From assembly GCA_036268075.1 (NCBI GenBank), contig DATAUV010000001.1, positions 124,001 to 188,000 on the forward strand: 64,000 nucleotides of DNA, in the 5' to 3' direction. The position numbers and the translations under genes are program-made. The notes below the pieces were generated by a model. It was not told the DNA's origin and did not search any database. It worked only from the letters and a program-made list of their open reading frames with translations. Source of the stretch: DATARH01 sp036268075. GTDB taxonomy: Bacteria > Pseudomonadota > Alphaproteobacteria > ATCC43930 > CGMCC-115725. This document shows positions 18,532-26,377 of this stretch, in pieces. How positions within the stretch are numbered: the stretch's first letter is position 1; the number at the start of each line of letters is the position of its first letter.

Positions 18532-19179
18532 ATGAGGCATTTACTGCAAACCTGCCGCGCGCTCACTGCAATGCTGGCGCTCGCGGTTCCGCTGGCGACG
18601 GCGCAGGCCGCGCCCGCCGAGCTTCAGCTCAACCCCCAGGACACGCTCGTCTTGCAGCGCGTCGCCGCCTATCTCAACGGCATCCACACGATGACCGCGC
18701 GGTTTTCGCAGCTCGCCGGCAATGGCGCCAGAAGCGCCGGGGAAATGTACATCTCCCGCCCGGGCCGGATGCGGTTTGAATACGACAAGCCAAACCCGAT
18801 CACGCTGATCGCGGATACTTTCTATGTCTACTACTGGGACAAGGAAATACATCAGGTTCAGCAGGTCGGACTGAAATCCACCCCGGCGTGGTTTTTCCTG
18901 CGCGACCCGATCAACTTCAACGCCGACAGCGTCGTCACCAGGTTCGAGCGCGCGGACAACGAGATCCACGTCACCGTCGTCGAGCGGGCCCGCCCCGACG
19001 AGGGCTCACTGACGATGGTCTTTACTGAAAATCCACTCCAACTGCGACAATGGACCGTAGTTGACCAGCAGGGCAAAACCACCACAGTGAACCTGTCGGA
19101 ACCGCAATACGGGGTGGCCCTGGACCCCAAGCTGTTCCAGTATAACGATCCTTTAGCGCGAACCTTGAAAGAGAACTGA
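18532..19179 (+). CDS. lolA: Outer-membrane lipoprotein carrier LolA family protein
   Basis: A 215-aa periplasmic protein with a signal peptide ending near AQAA (residues 1-25). The LolA pattern follows: YLNGIHTMTARFSQ, then SAGEMYISRPGRMRFEYDKPNP, and a C-terminal half-barrel ending in DPKLFQYNDP. LolA ferries lipoproteins from LolCDE to the outer membrane. The start at 18532 gives a normal signal peptide; an upstream start at 18469 adds 21 odd residues. The gene follows ftsK by 90 bases, the usual alphaproteobacterial order. Confidence 0.88.
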   Translation: MRHLLQTCRALTAMLALAVPLATAQAAPAELQLNPQDTLVLQRVAAYLNGIHTMTARFSQLAGNGARSAGEMYISRPGRMRFEYDKPNPITLIADTFYVYYWDKEIHQVQQVGLKSTPAWFFLRDPINFNADSVVTRFERADNEIHVTVVERARPDEGSLTMVFTENPLQLRQWTVVDQQGKTTTVNLSEPQYGVALDPKLFQYNDPLARTLKEN

Positions 19180-19188
19180 TCCCATTCG

Positions 19189-19965
19189 ATGAGTGGTCGC
19201 TCCGTTCCGGTGGTCGGGATTCCGGCCTGCATCCGCCAAATCCACGAACGCCCGTTCCACACGACGGCCGACCGCTATTGCGCCGCGATCGTCGAGGCGG
19301 TGAAGGGGCTGCCGATCATCGTGCCGTCGATCGGCGACAAGATGGAGTTCGACACGCTGCTCGACCACCTCGACGGGCTGCTGCTGACCGGAAGCCCGTC
19401 GAATGTCGAGCCGGCGCATTACGACGGGCCGGTGATCGACGGCATCCTGCACGACCCCCGGCGCGACGCGACGACGCTGCCGCTGATCCGCGAGGCGGTG
19501 CGGCGCGACATCCCGATCCTGGCGATCTGCCGCGGCATCCAGGAGCTCAATGTCGCGCTCGGCGGCAGCCTGCACCAGCGCGTCCACGAGCTTCCGGGCA
19601 GCCTCAACCACCGCTCGCCGCACGGCCCGATGCCGGCCGACGCGCGCTATGGCCCGGCGCACACAGTCGTGCTGACGCCGGGCGGGGTGCTGGCGCGGCT
19701 CGCCAATACCGGCGAGATCATGGTCAACTCGCTGCACGGCCAGGGGGTGGACCGGCCGGCGCCGGATTTGATCGTCGAGGCGGTGGCGCCCGACGGGCTC
19801 GTCGAGGGGATCAGCCATCGCACCGCCCGTTTTGTCGTCGGCGTGCAGTGGCATCCCGAGTACAAGCCGCTCGAAAACCCGTTCTCGCGGGCGCTGTTCA
19901 GCGAGTTCGCGCAGGCTTGCCACGACAGGGCGGCGGGGGTTCCGGCGAAACGCCGGGCGGCTTAG
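19189..19965 (+). CDS. Class I glutamine-amidotransferase-like hydrolase (PuuD-like)
   Basis: A 258-aa protein of the gamma-glutamyl-GABA hydrolase/peptidase C26 family. The nucleophile elbow ILAICRGIQE holds the catalytic Cys, the oxyanion region is LLTGSPSNVEP, and the His-Glu pair lies in VQWHPEYKP. Members cleave gamma-glutamyl bonds, for example in putrescine breakdown; no other putrescine genes are nearby, so the substrate is open. It begins nine bases after lolA and ends at the long 19966-20456 gap. Confidence 0.85.
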   Translation: MSGRSVPVVGIPACIRQIHERPFHTTADRYCAAIVEAVKGLPIIVPSIGDKMEFDTLLDHLDGLLLTGSPSNVEPAHYDGPVIDGILHDPRRDATTLPLIREAVRRDIPILAICRGIQELNVALGGSLHQRVHELPGSLNHRSPHGPMPADARYGPAHTVVLTPGGVLARLANTGEIMVNSLHGQGVDRPAPDLIVEAVAPDGLVEGISHRTARFVVGVQWHPEYKPLENPFSRALFSEFAQACHDRAAGVPAKRRAA

Positions 19966-20099
19966 TAACTTATCCACAGGCGACCGGGCAAACACCCGGG
20001 CCGAAAAATCGTTCGAAAATAACTGCATGCGTTTTTGCCGAGCTCACATGCACGAATCGCATTTTCGTTGGCGATGTGTTATCCCCACCTTCCATAGTT
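19966..20099. other. AT-richer gap with two DnaA-box-like sites
   Basis: This stretch has no credible gene. A perfect TTATCCACA lies at 19970-19978 and a one-mismatch TTATCCCCA at 20079-20087, both on the plus strand 109 bp apart, separated by a visibly AT-richer segment. Two sites are too few for an origin call, and no usual oriC neighbour genes are here; DnaA-responsive regulation is equally possible, as is chance. Confidence 0.25.
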
Positions 20100-20225
20100 A
20101 GAAGCGGAGAGAGTGAATAACTCTCTTTATAACCCGGCCACCGTTTCCCCTGCGGGGCCGGATTTCCCCCAACGCTTCTGACAAAGAGGCGCCCGGTCTC
20201 CCCCCGACCGGGCGCCGTCCTTTTT
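20100..20225 (+). ncRNA. Candidate structured small RNA ending in a terminator
   Basis: A closing helix 20100-20106/20173-20179 (agaagcg/cgcttct, perfect) encloses two hairpins, 20108-20114/20120-20126 (perfect 7 bp) and 20134-20139/20156-20161, giving a three-way junction. A strong terminator follows nine bases later. I do not recognise the family; no riboswitch consensus fits. A promoter is not clear. It could be a small RNA or a 3' processed tail of the upstream hydrolase transcript. Confidence 0.35.
20188..20225 (+). terminator. Rho-independent terminator
   Basis: A perfect 11-bp GC-rich stem (20188-20198 with 20206-20216) around a 7-base C-rich loop is followed by gtccttttt. It would end the ftsK-lolA-hydrolase transcript or the candidate small RNA. 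Confidence 0.8.
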
Positions 20226-20258
20226 GGGGATAAGCATTTCGCCGGGCATCGCCCGTCG

Positions 20259-20377
20259 CCCTCACCCGTCACGCTTCGCGTGCCACCCTCTCCCGCAATG
20301 CGGGCGAGGGGAAATTAGGGCCGTGCATCGTCCCCTCGCCGCATTGCGGGAGAGGGTGCCCGAGAGGCGGGTGAGGG
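20259..20377. repeat. Nested palindromic repeat, second copy of the 13.6-kb family
   Basis: Outer blocks ccctcaccc (20259-20267) and cgggtgaggg (20368-20377) pair, and inner blocks 20285-20312 and 20331-20357 (each containing cccgc.atgcggg) form a long imperfect stem. It lies between the terminator and xthA. Within each arm there is also a local hairpin, as in classic mosaic repeats. Confidence 0.85.
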
Positions 20378-20456
20378 AACGACGCGCGGCATCTGACACC
20401 GGCCGCGCGATCTGCTCTACAGTGAGGTCCCACTCCCCTCACCGTCGGTCCCCGCC

Positions 20457-21254
20457 ATGCCCTTGCGCGTTGCCACCTGGAACATCAACTCCGTGCGGCT
20501 GCGGGCCGGCAATGTGTGCCGGCTGCTCGACGAGCTGGCGCCCGACGTTCTGTGCCTCCAGGAAACCAAGACACCGGACGAATTTTTTCCCGGCGCGGTC
20601 TTCGCCGAGCGCGGCTATACCCACCAGCACTATGTCGGAATGAAGGGCTATAACGGCGTCGCGGTGCTGTCGAAGGTGCCCTTTTCGGCAAAAGCGACAT
20701 GGGATTGGTGTGCGCGGGTCGATTGCCGGCACGCGACCGTGGAGCTAGAGGGCGGGATCGAGCTCCACAACATCTATGTGCCGGCCGGCGGCGACATCCC
20801 GAACCCCGTCGCCAACGACAAATTTGCCCACAAGCTGCAATTCCTCGACGAGTTGAGCGGGTGGTTCTCGGCCGAGCGCGGCGGCGGACGGAAGATGATC
20901 GCGGTCGGCGACCTCAACATCGCGCCGCTCGAAAACGACGTGTGGTCGCACAAGCAGCTCCTGACCGTGGTCAGTCACACGCCGATCGAGGTCGAAAAGC
21001 TCGGGGCGATGCAGAAGGCGGGCGGGTTCGTCGACGCGGTGCGGCATTTCGTGCCGCCCGAGGAGCGGCTTTACACGTGGTGGAGCTATCGCAACCGCGA
21101 CTGGGCCGCCTCAAACCGCGGCCGCCGCCTCGACCACATCTGGGTGACGCCGCCACTGGTCGGCGCGCTCAAGGGCACCCACGTCCACCGCGACGCACGG
21201 AATTGGGAAAAAGCCTCCGACCACGTGCCGGTGGTGGTGGATTTCGAGCTGTAG
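20457..21254 (+). CDS. xthA: Exodeoxyribonuclease III (AP endonuclease)
   Basis: A 265-aa EEP-fold nuclease. Catalytic landmarks are ATWNINSVR (Asn), LQETKT (metal Glu), GYNGVAVLS, the Asp-Asn pair in VGDLNIAP, and the terminal SDHVPVVVDF with the catalytic His. It cuts at abasic sites and degrades 3' ends during base-excision repair. Length and start are normal. It converges with a methyltransferase gene 28 bases away. Confidence 0.95.
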   Translation: MPLRVATWNINSVRLRAGNVCRLLDELAPDVLCLQETKTPDEFFPGAVFAERGYTHQHYVGMKGYNGVAVLSKVPFSAKATWDWCARVDCRHATVELEGGIELHNIYVPAGGDIPNPVANDKFAHKLQFLDELSGWFSAERGGGRKMIAVGDLNIAPLENDVWSHKQLLTVVSHTPIEVEKLGAMQKAGGFVDAVRHFVPPEERLYTWWSYRNRDWAASNRGRRLDHIWVTPPLVGALKGTHVHRDARNWEKASDHVPVVVDFEL

Positions 21255-21282
21255 GGCAAGGCAAGCGGGTCGCCCCCAAATC

Positions 21283-21768
21283 CTATACTCTTCGATACAA
21301 GTGGTACCGTCCGGGGGCGATACCTTCGGGGAGCGGCAGGGCCTCCAATCCCGTCCCGTCCATTTCCTGCTGCGTGACCAGCACCCCACCTGTGCGCAGC
21401 AGCGGCAGGATCAGCGGGCGGAGGCCGGCGGCCAGGTCTCGGTTGGCGGCGTCGTCGCCAGAGCCGGCGTCGAAATGGGCGAGGGCGACGCGGGCCTGGA
21501 GCAAGGTGGCGGCGGGCAACGTGGTGAACATGTCGCCGAGGAGGAGGCGATCGTCGGGCGGGATGCAGTCGGGATGGGCGGCGACCCGGCGCTCGCAGAC
21601 GTAGATGTCGCGGTCGGGGAGGATCTCGCGGAGATGGTGGTAGGTGCGGCCGTTGCCGAGGCCGAGCTCGAGCGCGACGCCGTCGAGCCCTCCGGTCAGC
21701 GCGGCGGCGCGGCCTAGGCAGGCGCGCTGAGCCTCCAGGCGGCGGATAAAGCTGTCGAGCCGGCTCAT
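21283..21768 (-). CDS. Small SAM-dependent methyltransferase
   Basis: A 161-aa protein with a class I SAM-binding motif, ALELGLGNGRTYHHL (motif I), an acidic motif II region after YVCERR, and GGVLVTQQEMDG near the C-terminus. The short length and AH-F-DAGSGDD segment fit the compact Methyltransf_17-type family of alphaproteobacteria. Its substrate is unknown. It is the last gene of a minus-strand operon behind the cNMP-binding and ABC transporter genes, 13 bases downstream. Confidence 0.75.
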   Translation of the reverse strand: MSRLDSFIRRLEAQRACLGRAAALTGGLDGVALELGLGNGRTYHHLREILPDRDIYVCERRVAAHPDCIPPDDRLLLGDMFTTLPAATLLQARVALAHFDAGSGDDAANRDLAAGLRPLILPLLRTGGVLVTQQEMDGTGLEALPLPEGIAPGRYHLYRRV

Positions 21769-21781
21769 GCGGGCAGATTTC

Positions 21782-22261
21782 TCACGCCGCGGGGGCAGCC
21801 TCGCGCAGGCGTTGCAATTCGCTCGCGGTGTTGCGGAGCTGGTTGTTCATCGAATCGATGCGGTGCGCCAGCTCCTGCATGATCGACACGGCCATCGCCG
21901 GGAACTCGCGCACCATCTGCATGAACGGCCCCTTGGCGATCTTGAGCGCGACGAGGCGGCCATGCGCGCGCACCGTGGCGTTGCGCGGCGCGTCGCAGAG
22001 GATCGCCATCTCGCCGACGATGTCGTTGGCGCCGAGCGTGGCGACGGTGATCGGACCGGCCGGCCCTTCGAGGACGATGTCGGCCTTGCCGTCGATGATC
22101 AGATAGGCGGCGTCGCCCGGGTCGCCCTGGTGGCAGACGATCTTGCCGTCGTCGAAGCCGACGCGCTGGCTCATGAAGGCGAGCAATTTGAGCTTTGCCG
22201 GCTCGATATCGGCGAAGAACCGAACCTGGCGAAGCAGCTCGAATTCCTGCTGCAGACTCAC
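21782..22261 (-). CDS. Cyclic-nucleotide-binding domain protein
   Basis: A 159-aa protein made almost entirely of one CRP-type cNMP-binding domain; the phosphate-binding cassette GEMAILCDAPRNATVRA holds the conserved Glu and Arg for cAMP/cGMP. There is no HTH, so it is not a transcription factor; the C-terminus is a helix with heptad-like leucines. GTG start at 22261 with AGGGAGG. It follows the ABC exporter gene by 11 bases, so a regulatory subunit gating that transporter is the simplest reading. Confidence 0.85.
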   Translation of the reverse strand: MSLQQEFELLRQVRFFADIEPAKLKLLAFMSQRVGFDDGKIVCHQGDPGDAAYLIIDGKADIVLEGPAGPITVATLGANDIVGEMAILCDAPRNATVRAHGRLVALKIAKGPFMQMVREFPAMAVSIMQELAHRIDSMNNQLRNTASELQRLREAAPAA

Positions 22262-22272
22262 CTTGTTCCTCC

Positions 22273-25053
22273 CTATTCCGCGGCCATCAGCAACGTGGTC
22301 AGCGAGTGTTCGTTATCGAGCTCGGCGAATCGGCCCTGTTCTTGAAGCTTGCCGGCGCTCATCACCAGCACCCGGTCGAAACTGCGCGCGAGGCTGGCGC
22401 GATGCAACGCCCAAACGAGGCCGCGCCCGGCCATCTCCTCGCGCAGGCCGTGGGTGACCTTGGTCTGGGCCGAGCCGTCGAGGGCCGAAGTCGCCTCGCC
22501 GAGCACCAGAAGGTCGGGGCGCTTGAGCACCGCCCGTGCGATCGCCGCTCGCTGGCGCTGCGCCAGCGACAGGCGCGAGCCGGCGGAGCCGACGTGATAG
22601 TCGAGGCCCACGCCAATCACCGCCGGGCGCAGCGACAACTCGTCGAGCACCGCGGACAGCACCTCGGGCACGCGCTGGGTCGCGTCGCTTTCGCCGTAGG
22701 CGATCTTGCCGAACAGGATGTTGTCCTGCAGCGAGGCGGCGGCGTTGTAGTGATCGGGATCGAAAAACGCGATCTGGCCGCGGAGCGCCTCGGGGAGCTC
22801 GTCGCGGAACACCCGGCGCGCCTCCAACAGGCGCTGCTGCATCGGCTCGTCGAGCACGTCGAGGCGATGACGCGCGGCGATCAGCTTGAACGGCAGGGCC
22901 AGCAGCCGCTGGCGCTGCTCGGCCGGCAGCGTGCCGAGATGCCCGGCATCGGCGGCGGACAGGATCGACGCGTAGTCCGGAATCTCGGCCGCCTGGATAA
23001 AGCTGTATTGCTCGAAGAATTCGTGTCCCGGCGGCAGGCCGGAGAAAATCTCGATCATCGTCGCCGCGACCGAACGCCCGGCCTCGACCAGGTCGTCGGT
23101 CAACCCGACCTTGTCGAGGACGGAACGGACGTAATCGTTGCCGGCGAGTGCGTCGAACTCGAAGGCCGGGCCGATCGGCGTGCCGAACAGCAGGTTTTCC
23201 GCGACGGTCGCGTTGGTGTTGTAGCGGGCCGGGTCGTAGGTCTCGACCAGGTTGATAATGCCGTCGATCGCAAGCCGGCCGCCGAGCGCGCTGCGCGCCA
23301 TCAGCATCCGCTCGGCCAGTTCGGACTCGGCCTCGGGCTGAAGCCGCCCGCGCAGGCCGAAATTATAGACGTCTTGCTCGAAATCGAGCCGCTTCAGCAC
23401 CTCGCTGATCCGTACGATCAGCCCGTCGGCATCGGCGACGCCGGCGCTCTGATAGTCGATCCAGTCGGCGTGGATGTCGAAATCGATATTGCCGGCGCGG
23501 CGCGCCTCCTCGAGCTGGCGGGCGCGGCGCTTGGCCATGCCCTCATCGGAATAGACCGGCGGCTGCATCGGCCTATGGCGCAGGCCGAGCAGCAGGTTCT
23601 CGCGCAACGTGCCGGTGAACAGGTACGGCGTCGAGCCGACATAGCCGATGCGACGCCCGATCACCGCGACCGGCAGATCGGCGAGATCGACCCCGCCGAT
23701 CGTGATGCGGCCGCCGGTCGGGCGCATCAGCCGCGCCAGCAGCAAGGCAAGCTCGCCTTTGCCGCTGCCGCCTTGGCCGATGATCGCGGCGTGGTCGCCG
23801 AGATCGAGGGTAAAGGTGACCCCGTCGACGACCCGGCTCTTGTCGTCCTCGGCGAGCGAGAGGTTGGAGGCGGCGATCTCCCCGGTGAACGGGACGACCC
23901 GCTCGGGCTCGTCGAGGAGCAATTCCTCGTCGACCATCCCGGCGGGCTGAAACTGCTCGACGATCTGCTCGTAGGTGATCCGGGTATTTTCCTTGTTCTG
24001 GTAGAAATCGAGCAGCTCTTTCCACGGCGAAGCCAGGTCCTTGTACGCCGCGAGCACCGCCAGCAGGGCGCCGACCGACAGGTCGCCGGCGATCACCAGA
24101 TAGCCGCCGATCGAAAAGAAGAAGAACGGCGTGAGCTGGTTGATCAGGTTGTTGAGGAATTTGACGAAAAACTTGCGCCGGAAGATCTCGAAGCGGTTGT
24201 CGTACATCGTGCCGAGAAGATGCGCGAAGTCCGAGAGTTGCAACTTGACGTTGTCGTTGGCCTGGATCTCGGAGATGCCGGCCGCGGATTCCTGGACCCG
24301 CTCCGCGATGACCCGGATCATGCGGACCTGCCGCTTTTGCAGGGCGTTGACCCGGGCCTGCAGCTTGGGGATCACGTAGCCCTGGATCGGGTAGAGCGCG
24401 ACCGCCGCGATCCCGAGCATCAGATCCTGCATGAACATGAAGAGGATGATCGTCAGGAGCTGCCCGCCCTGGAACAGCGGCAGCACGAACGCGTCGCCGA
24501 TAAACCCGCCGAGCTGGTCGGACTCGACCGTAATCATCGGGATGATCTGGGCCGACGACGTCTTCTGGAAATAGGTCATCGGAAAGCGCAGCAGGCGCAG
24601 ATACAGCGCATAGCGGAACCGCCGCAGCATCCGCTCGCCGAGCTGACCCTTGAACGTGTTGATGTAGTATTTGAACGCGCCGTTGATGAACACGAGCGCG
24701 AGAAACAGCCCGCACAGCGCCATCAGATACGGGATCTGAGTGAGGTGGAAACCGAAGAAATCGCGGGGAAAATCGCGCCCGTTGATGGCCCGGTTGGTGA
24801 TCGTCTTGGGCAGGTCGAGCGAATAATAAAGAAACGGAAAGGACACCAGCGTCAGGACCAGCAGCAGGATCTGCTGCCTGAAGCTGTGCTTGAGGATGAA
24901 GCGGTATATCGACGGCTCGATCGCGTCGCCCTGCGGCGGCGGCGGCGCGTCGTCGGTGGGCTGCTCGGCGCGGCGGCCGAGGCCGATGCGCGGCAGCCAG
25001 CGCGGGCGCGGCGCCGCTTCCGCCGAGGCGACGACCGCCGCCATGCCCTTCAT
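22273..25053 (-). CDS. Atypical ABC exporter with degenerate, expanded nucleotide-binding region
   Basis: A 926-aa protein (numbering here from a TTG two codons upstream). An N-terminal ABC exporter membrane domain has about six helices in residues 60-345. A Walker A-like GQGGSGKGE at 428-436 follows (Gly replaces Ser/Thr). The signature SLAQR is at 831-835 instead of LSGGQ; the Walker B-like LLVLGE at 850-855 lacks the Asp. His886 is present. About 395 residues separate Walker A from the signature, versus roughly 100 normally. They hold three copies of the (E/D)N(L/I)L(F/L)G motif (487, 621, 780). It may be fused remnants of several NBDs. Lipid or glycan export is inferred from neighbours. 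Confidence 0.8.
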   Translation of the reverse strand: MKGMAAVVASAEAAPRPRWLPRIGLGRRAEQPTDDAPPPPQGDAIEPSIYRFILKHSFRQQILLLVLTLVSFPFLYYSLDLPKTITNRAINGRDFPRDFFGFHLTQIPYLMALCGLFLALVFINGAFKYYINTFKGQLGERMLRRFRYALYLRLLRFPMTYFQKTSSAQIIPMITVESDQLGGFIGDAFVLPLFQGGQLLTIILFMFMQDLMLGIAAVALYPIQGYVIPKLQARVNALQKRQVRMIRVIAERVQESAAGISEIQANDNVKLQLSDFAHLLGTMYDNRFEIFRRKFFVKFLNNLINQLTPFFFFSIGGYLVIAGDLSVGALLAVLAAYKDLASPWKELLDFYQNKENTRITYEQIVEQFQPAGMVDEELLLDEPERVVPFTGEIAASNLSLAEDDKSRVVDGVTFTLDLGDHAAIIGQGGSGKGELALLLARLMRPTGGRITIGGVDLADLPVAVIGRRIGYVGSTPYLFTGTLRENLLLGLRHRPMQPPVYSDEGMAKRRARQLEEARRAGNIDFDIHADWIDYQSAGVADADGLIVRISEVLKRLDFEQDVYNFGLRGRLQPEAESELAERMLMARSALGGRLAIDGIINLVETYDPARYNTNATVAENLLFGTPIGPAFEFDALAGNDYVRSVLDKVGLTDDLVEAGRSVAATMIEIFSGLPPGHEFFEQYSFIQAAEIPDYASILSAADAGHLGTLPAEQRQRLLALPFKLIAARHRLDVLDEPMQQRLLEARRVFRDELPEALRGQIAFFDPDHYNAAASLQDNILFGKIAYGESDATQRVPEVLSAVLDELSLRPAVIGVGLDYHVGSAGSRLSLAQRQRAAIARAVLKRPDLLVLGEATSALDGSAQTKVTHGLREEMAGRGLVWALHRASLARSFDRVLVMSAGKLQEQGRFAELDNEHSLTTLLMAAE

Positions 25054-25140
25054 TCGCAATGCCCCAACAAAAGAACCATTTCCGCGCTCTCACCGCCTGA
25101 TGTAATGATGCGCCCGGCAACCAGCAAAGGGAGGCGCTGC

Positions 25141-26367
25141 GTGCCAGGCCGCCGCGACCACAAGCGGGCGCTGATCTACAGTCACGACACGTTCGGCCTC
25201 GGCCACCTCCGCCGTTGCCGGGCCATCGCGCATTCCCTCGTCGAGGCCAATCCCTCGCTTTCCGTTTTAATCCTATCGGGATCGCCGATCATCGGCAGCT
25301 TCGATTTTCGCTCCCGCGTTGATTTTGTGCGGATTCCCGGCGTCATCAAGCTGCGGAACGGCGAATATGTCTCGCTCAACCTGCATATAGACATCGAAGA
25401 GACGCTGGCAATGCGGTCGTCGATCATCCGCCATACGGCCGATATCTTCGATCCCGACATCTTGATCGTCGACAAGGAGCCGCTGGGTCTGCGTGGCGAG
25501 GTGCGGCCGACGCTCGACCTGCTGCGCGCCCGCGGGACGCCGCTGATCCTCGGCCTGCGCGACGTGATGGACGACCCGACGGCGCTCGAAAATGAGTGGG
25601 AGCGCAAGAACGCGATCCCCGCGCTGAGCGAGTATTACGACGAGGTCTGGATCTACGGCCTGCCGCAAATCTGCAACCCGCTCGACGGGCTCGACCTGCC
25701 GGCCGGCGTGCGCCGGCGCATGGTCTATACCGGCTATCTCAGGCGCGAGGTGCCTGCGCACGCCCTCGCCGCGACCGAAAGCGGTCCCGACGTCGACAAC
25801 TTCATCCTCGTCACCGCGGGCGGCGGCGGCGACGGCGAAGAGCTGATCGACTGGGTGCTCGCCGCCTATGAGCACGACCCGGGCGGGTTGCTGCCGGCGG
25901 TGATCGTGTTCGGGCCGTTTATGAATCCCGACCGGCAGGCCGAGTTTGCCGCACGCGCCGCCTCGCTGACGAAGGTTCGCACGCTGACCTTCGACACGCG
26001 GCTCGAGGCGCTGATGAAGCGCGCGACCGCCGTCGTCGCGATGGGCGGATACAACACGTTTTGCGAGATATTGTCGTTCGACAAGCCGGCGCTGATCGTG
26101 CCGCGCACGGCGCCCCGGCTCGAACAGTACATCCGCGCCAGCCGCGCGGCCGAGCTGGGTCTGGTCGCGATGCTGCCCGACCAGTACGGCGGCGACCCCG
26201 GCAAGATGGCCGCGGCGCTGTTGCAGCTCCCCCAGCAGAAACGGCCCTCGGACGTGGTCGTGCCGGGCCTTCTCGACGGCATGGACAATGTCGACCGGCT
26301 CGCCAGCAAATGGCTCGATTTCGACCGGGCCAAACGGCTGCGGCTGGGAGCTCGGCGCAAAGCATGA
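25141..26367 (+). CDS. MurG-like (GT-B) glycosyltransferase family protein
   Basis: A 408-aa protein. The N-terminal HDTFGLGHLRR glycine loop and the C-terminal GGYNTFCEILSFDKPALIVPR block are the MurG/GT28-type donor- and acceptor-side motifs; LGLRDVMDDP and YTGYLRR lie between. It is a paralogue of the protein at 29396. GTG at 25141 with AAAGGGAGG six bases upstream is preferred to ATGs at 25105/25108. First gene of the plus-strand run, divergent from the ABC exporter. The sugar and acceptor are unknown. Confidence 0.8.
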   Translation: MPGRRDHKRALIYSHDTFGLGHLRRCRAIAHSLVEANPSLSVLILSGSPIIGSFDFRSRVDFVRIPGVIKLRNGEYVSLNLHIDIEETLAMRSSIIRHTADIFDPDILIVDKEPLGLRGEVRPTLDLLRARGTPLILGLRDVMDDPTALENEWERKNAIPALSEYYDEVWIYGLPQICNPLDGLDLPAGVRRRMVYTGYLRREVPAHALAATESGPDVDNFILVTAGGGGDGEELIDWVLAAYEHDPGGLLPAVIVFGPFMNPDRQAEFAARAASLTKVRTLTFDTRLEALMKRATAVVAMGGYNTFCEILSFDKPALIVPRTAPRLEQYIRASRAAELGLVAMLPDQYGGDPGKMAAALLQLPQQKRPSDVVVPGLLDGMDNVDRLASKWLDFDRAKRLRLGARRKA

Positions 26368-26377
26368 CGAGTAACGC

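Noticed and set aside
19966..20225. Chromosomal replication origin
   Set aside because: Only two DnaA-like boxes and no typical origin neighbour genes (dnaA, hemE, parAB, gidAB).
22195..25104. Plus-strand open frame leading into the first MurG-like gene
   Set aside because: Antisense to the ABC exporter; only the part from 25141 has a ribosome site and homology.
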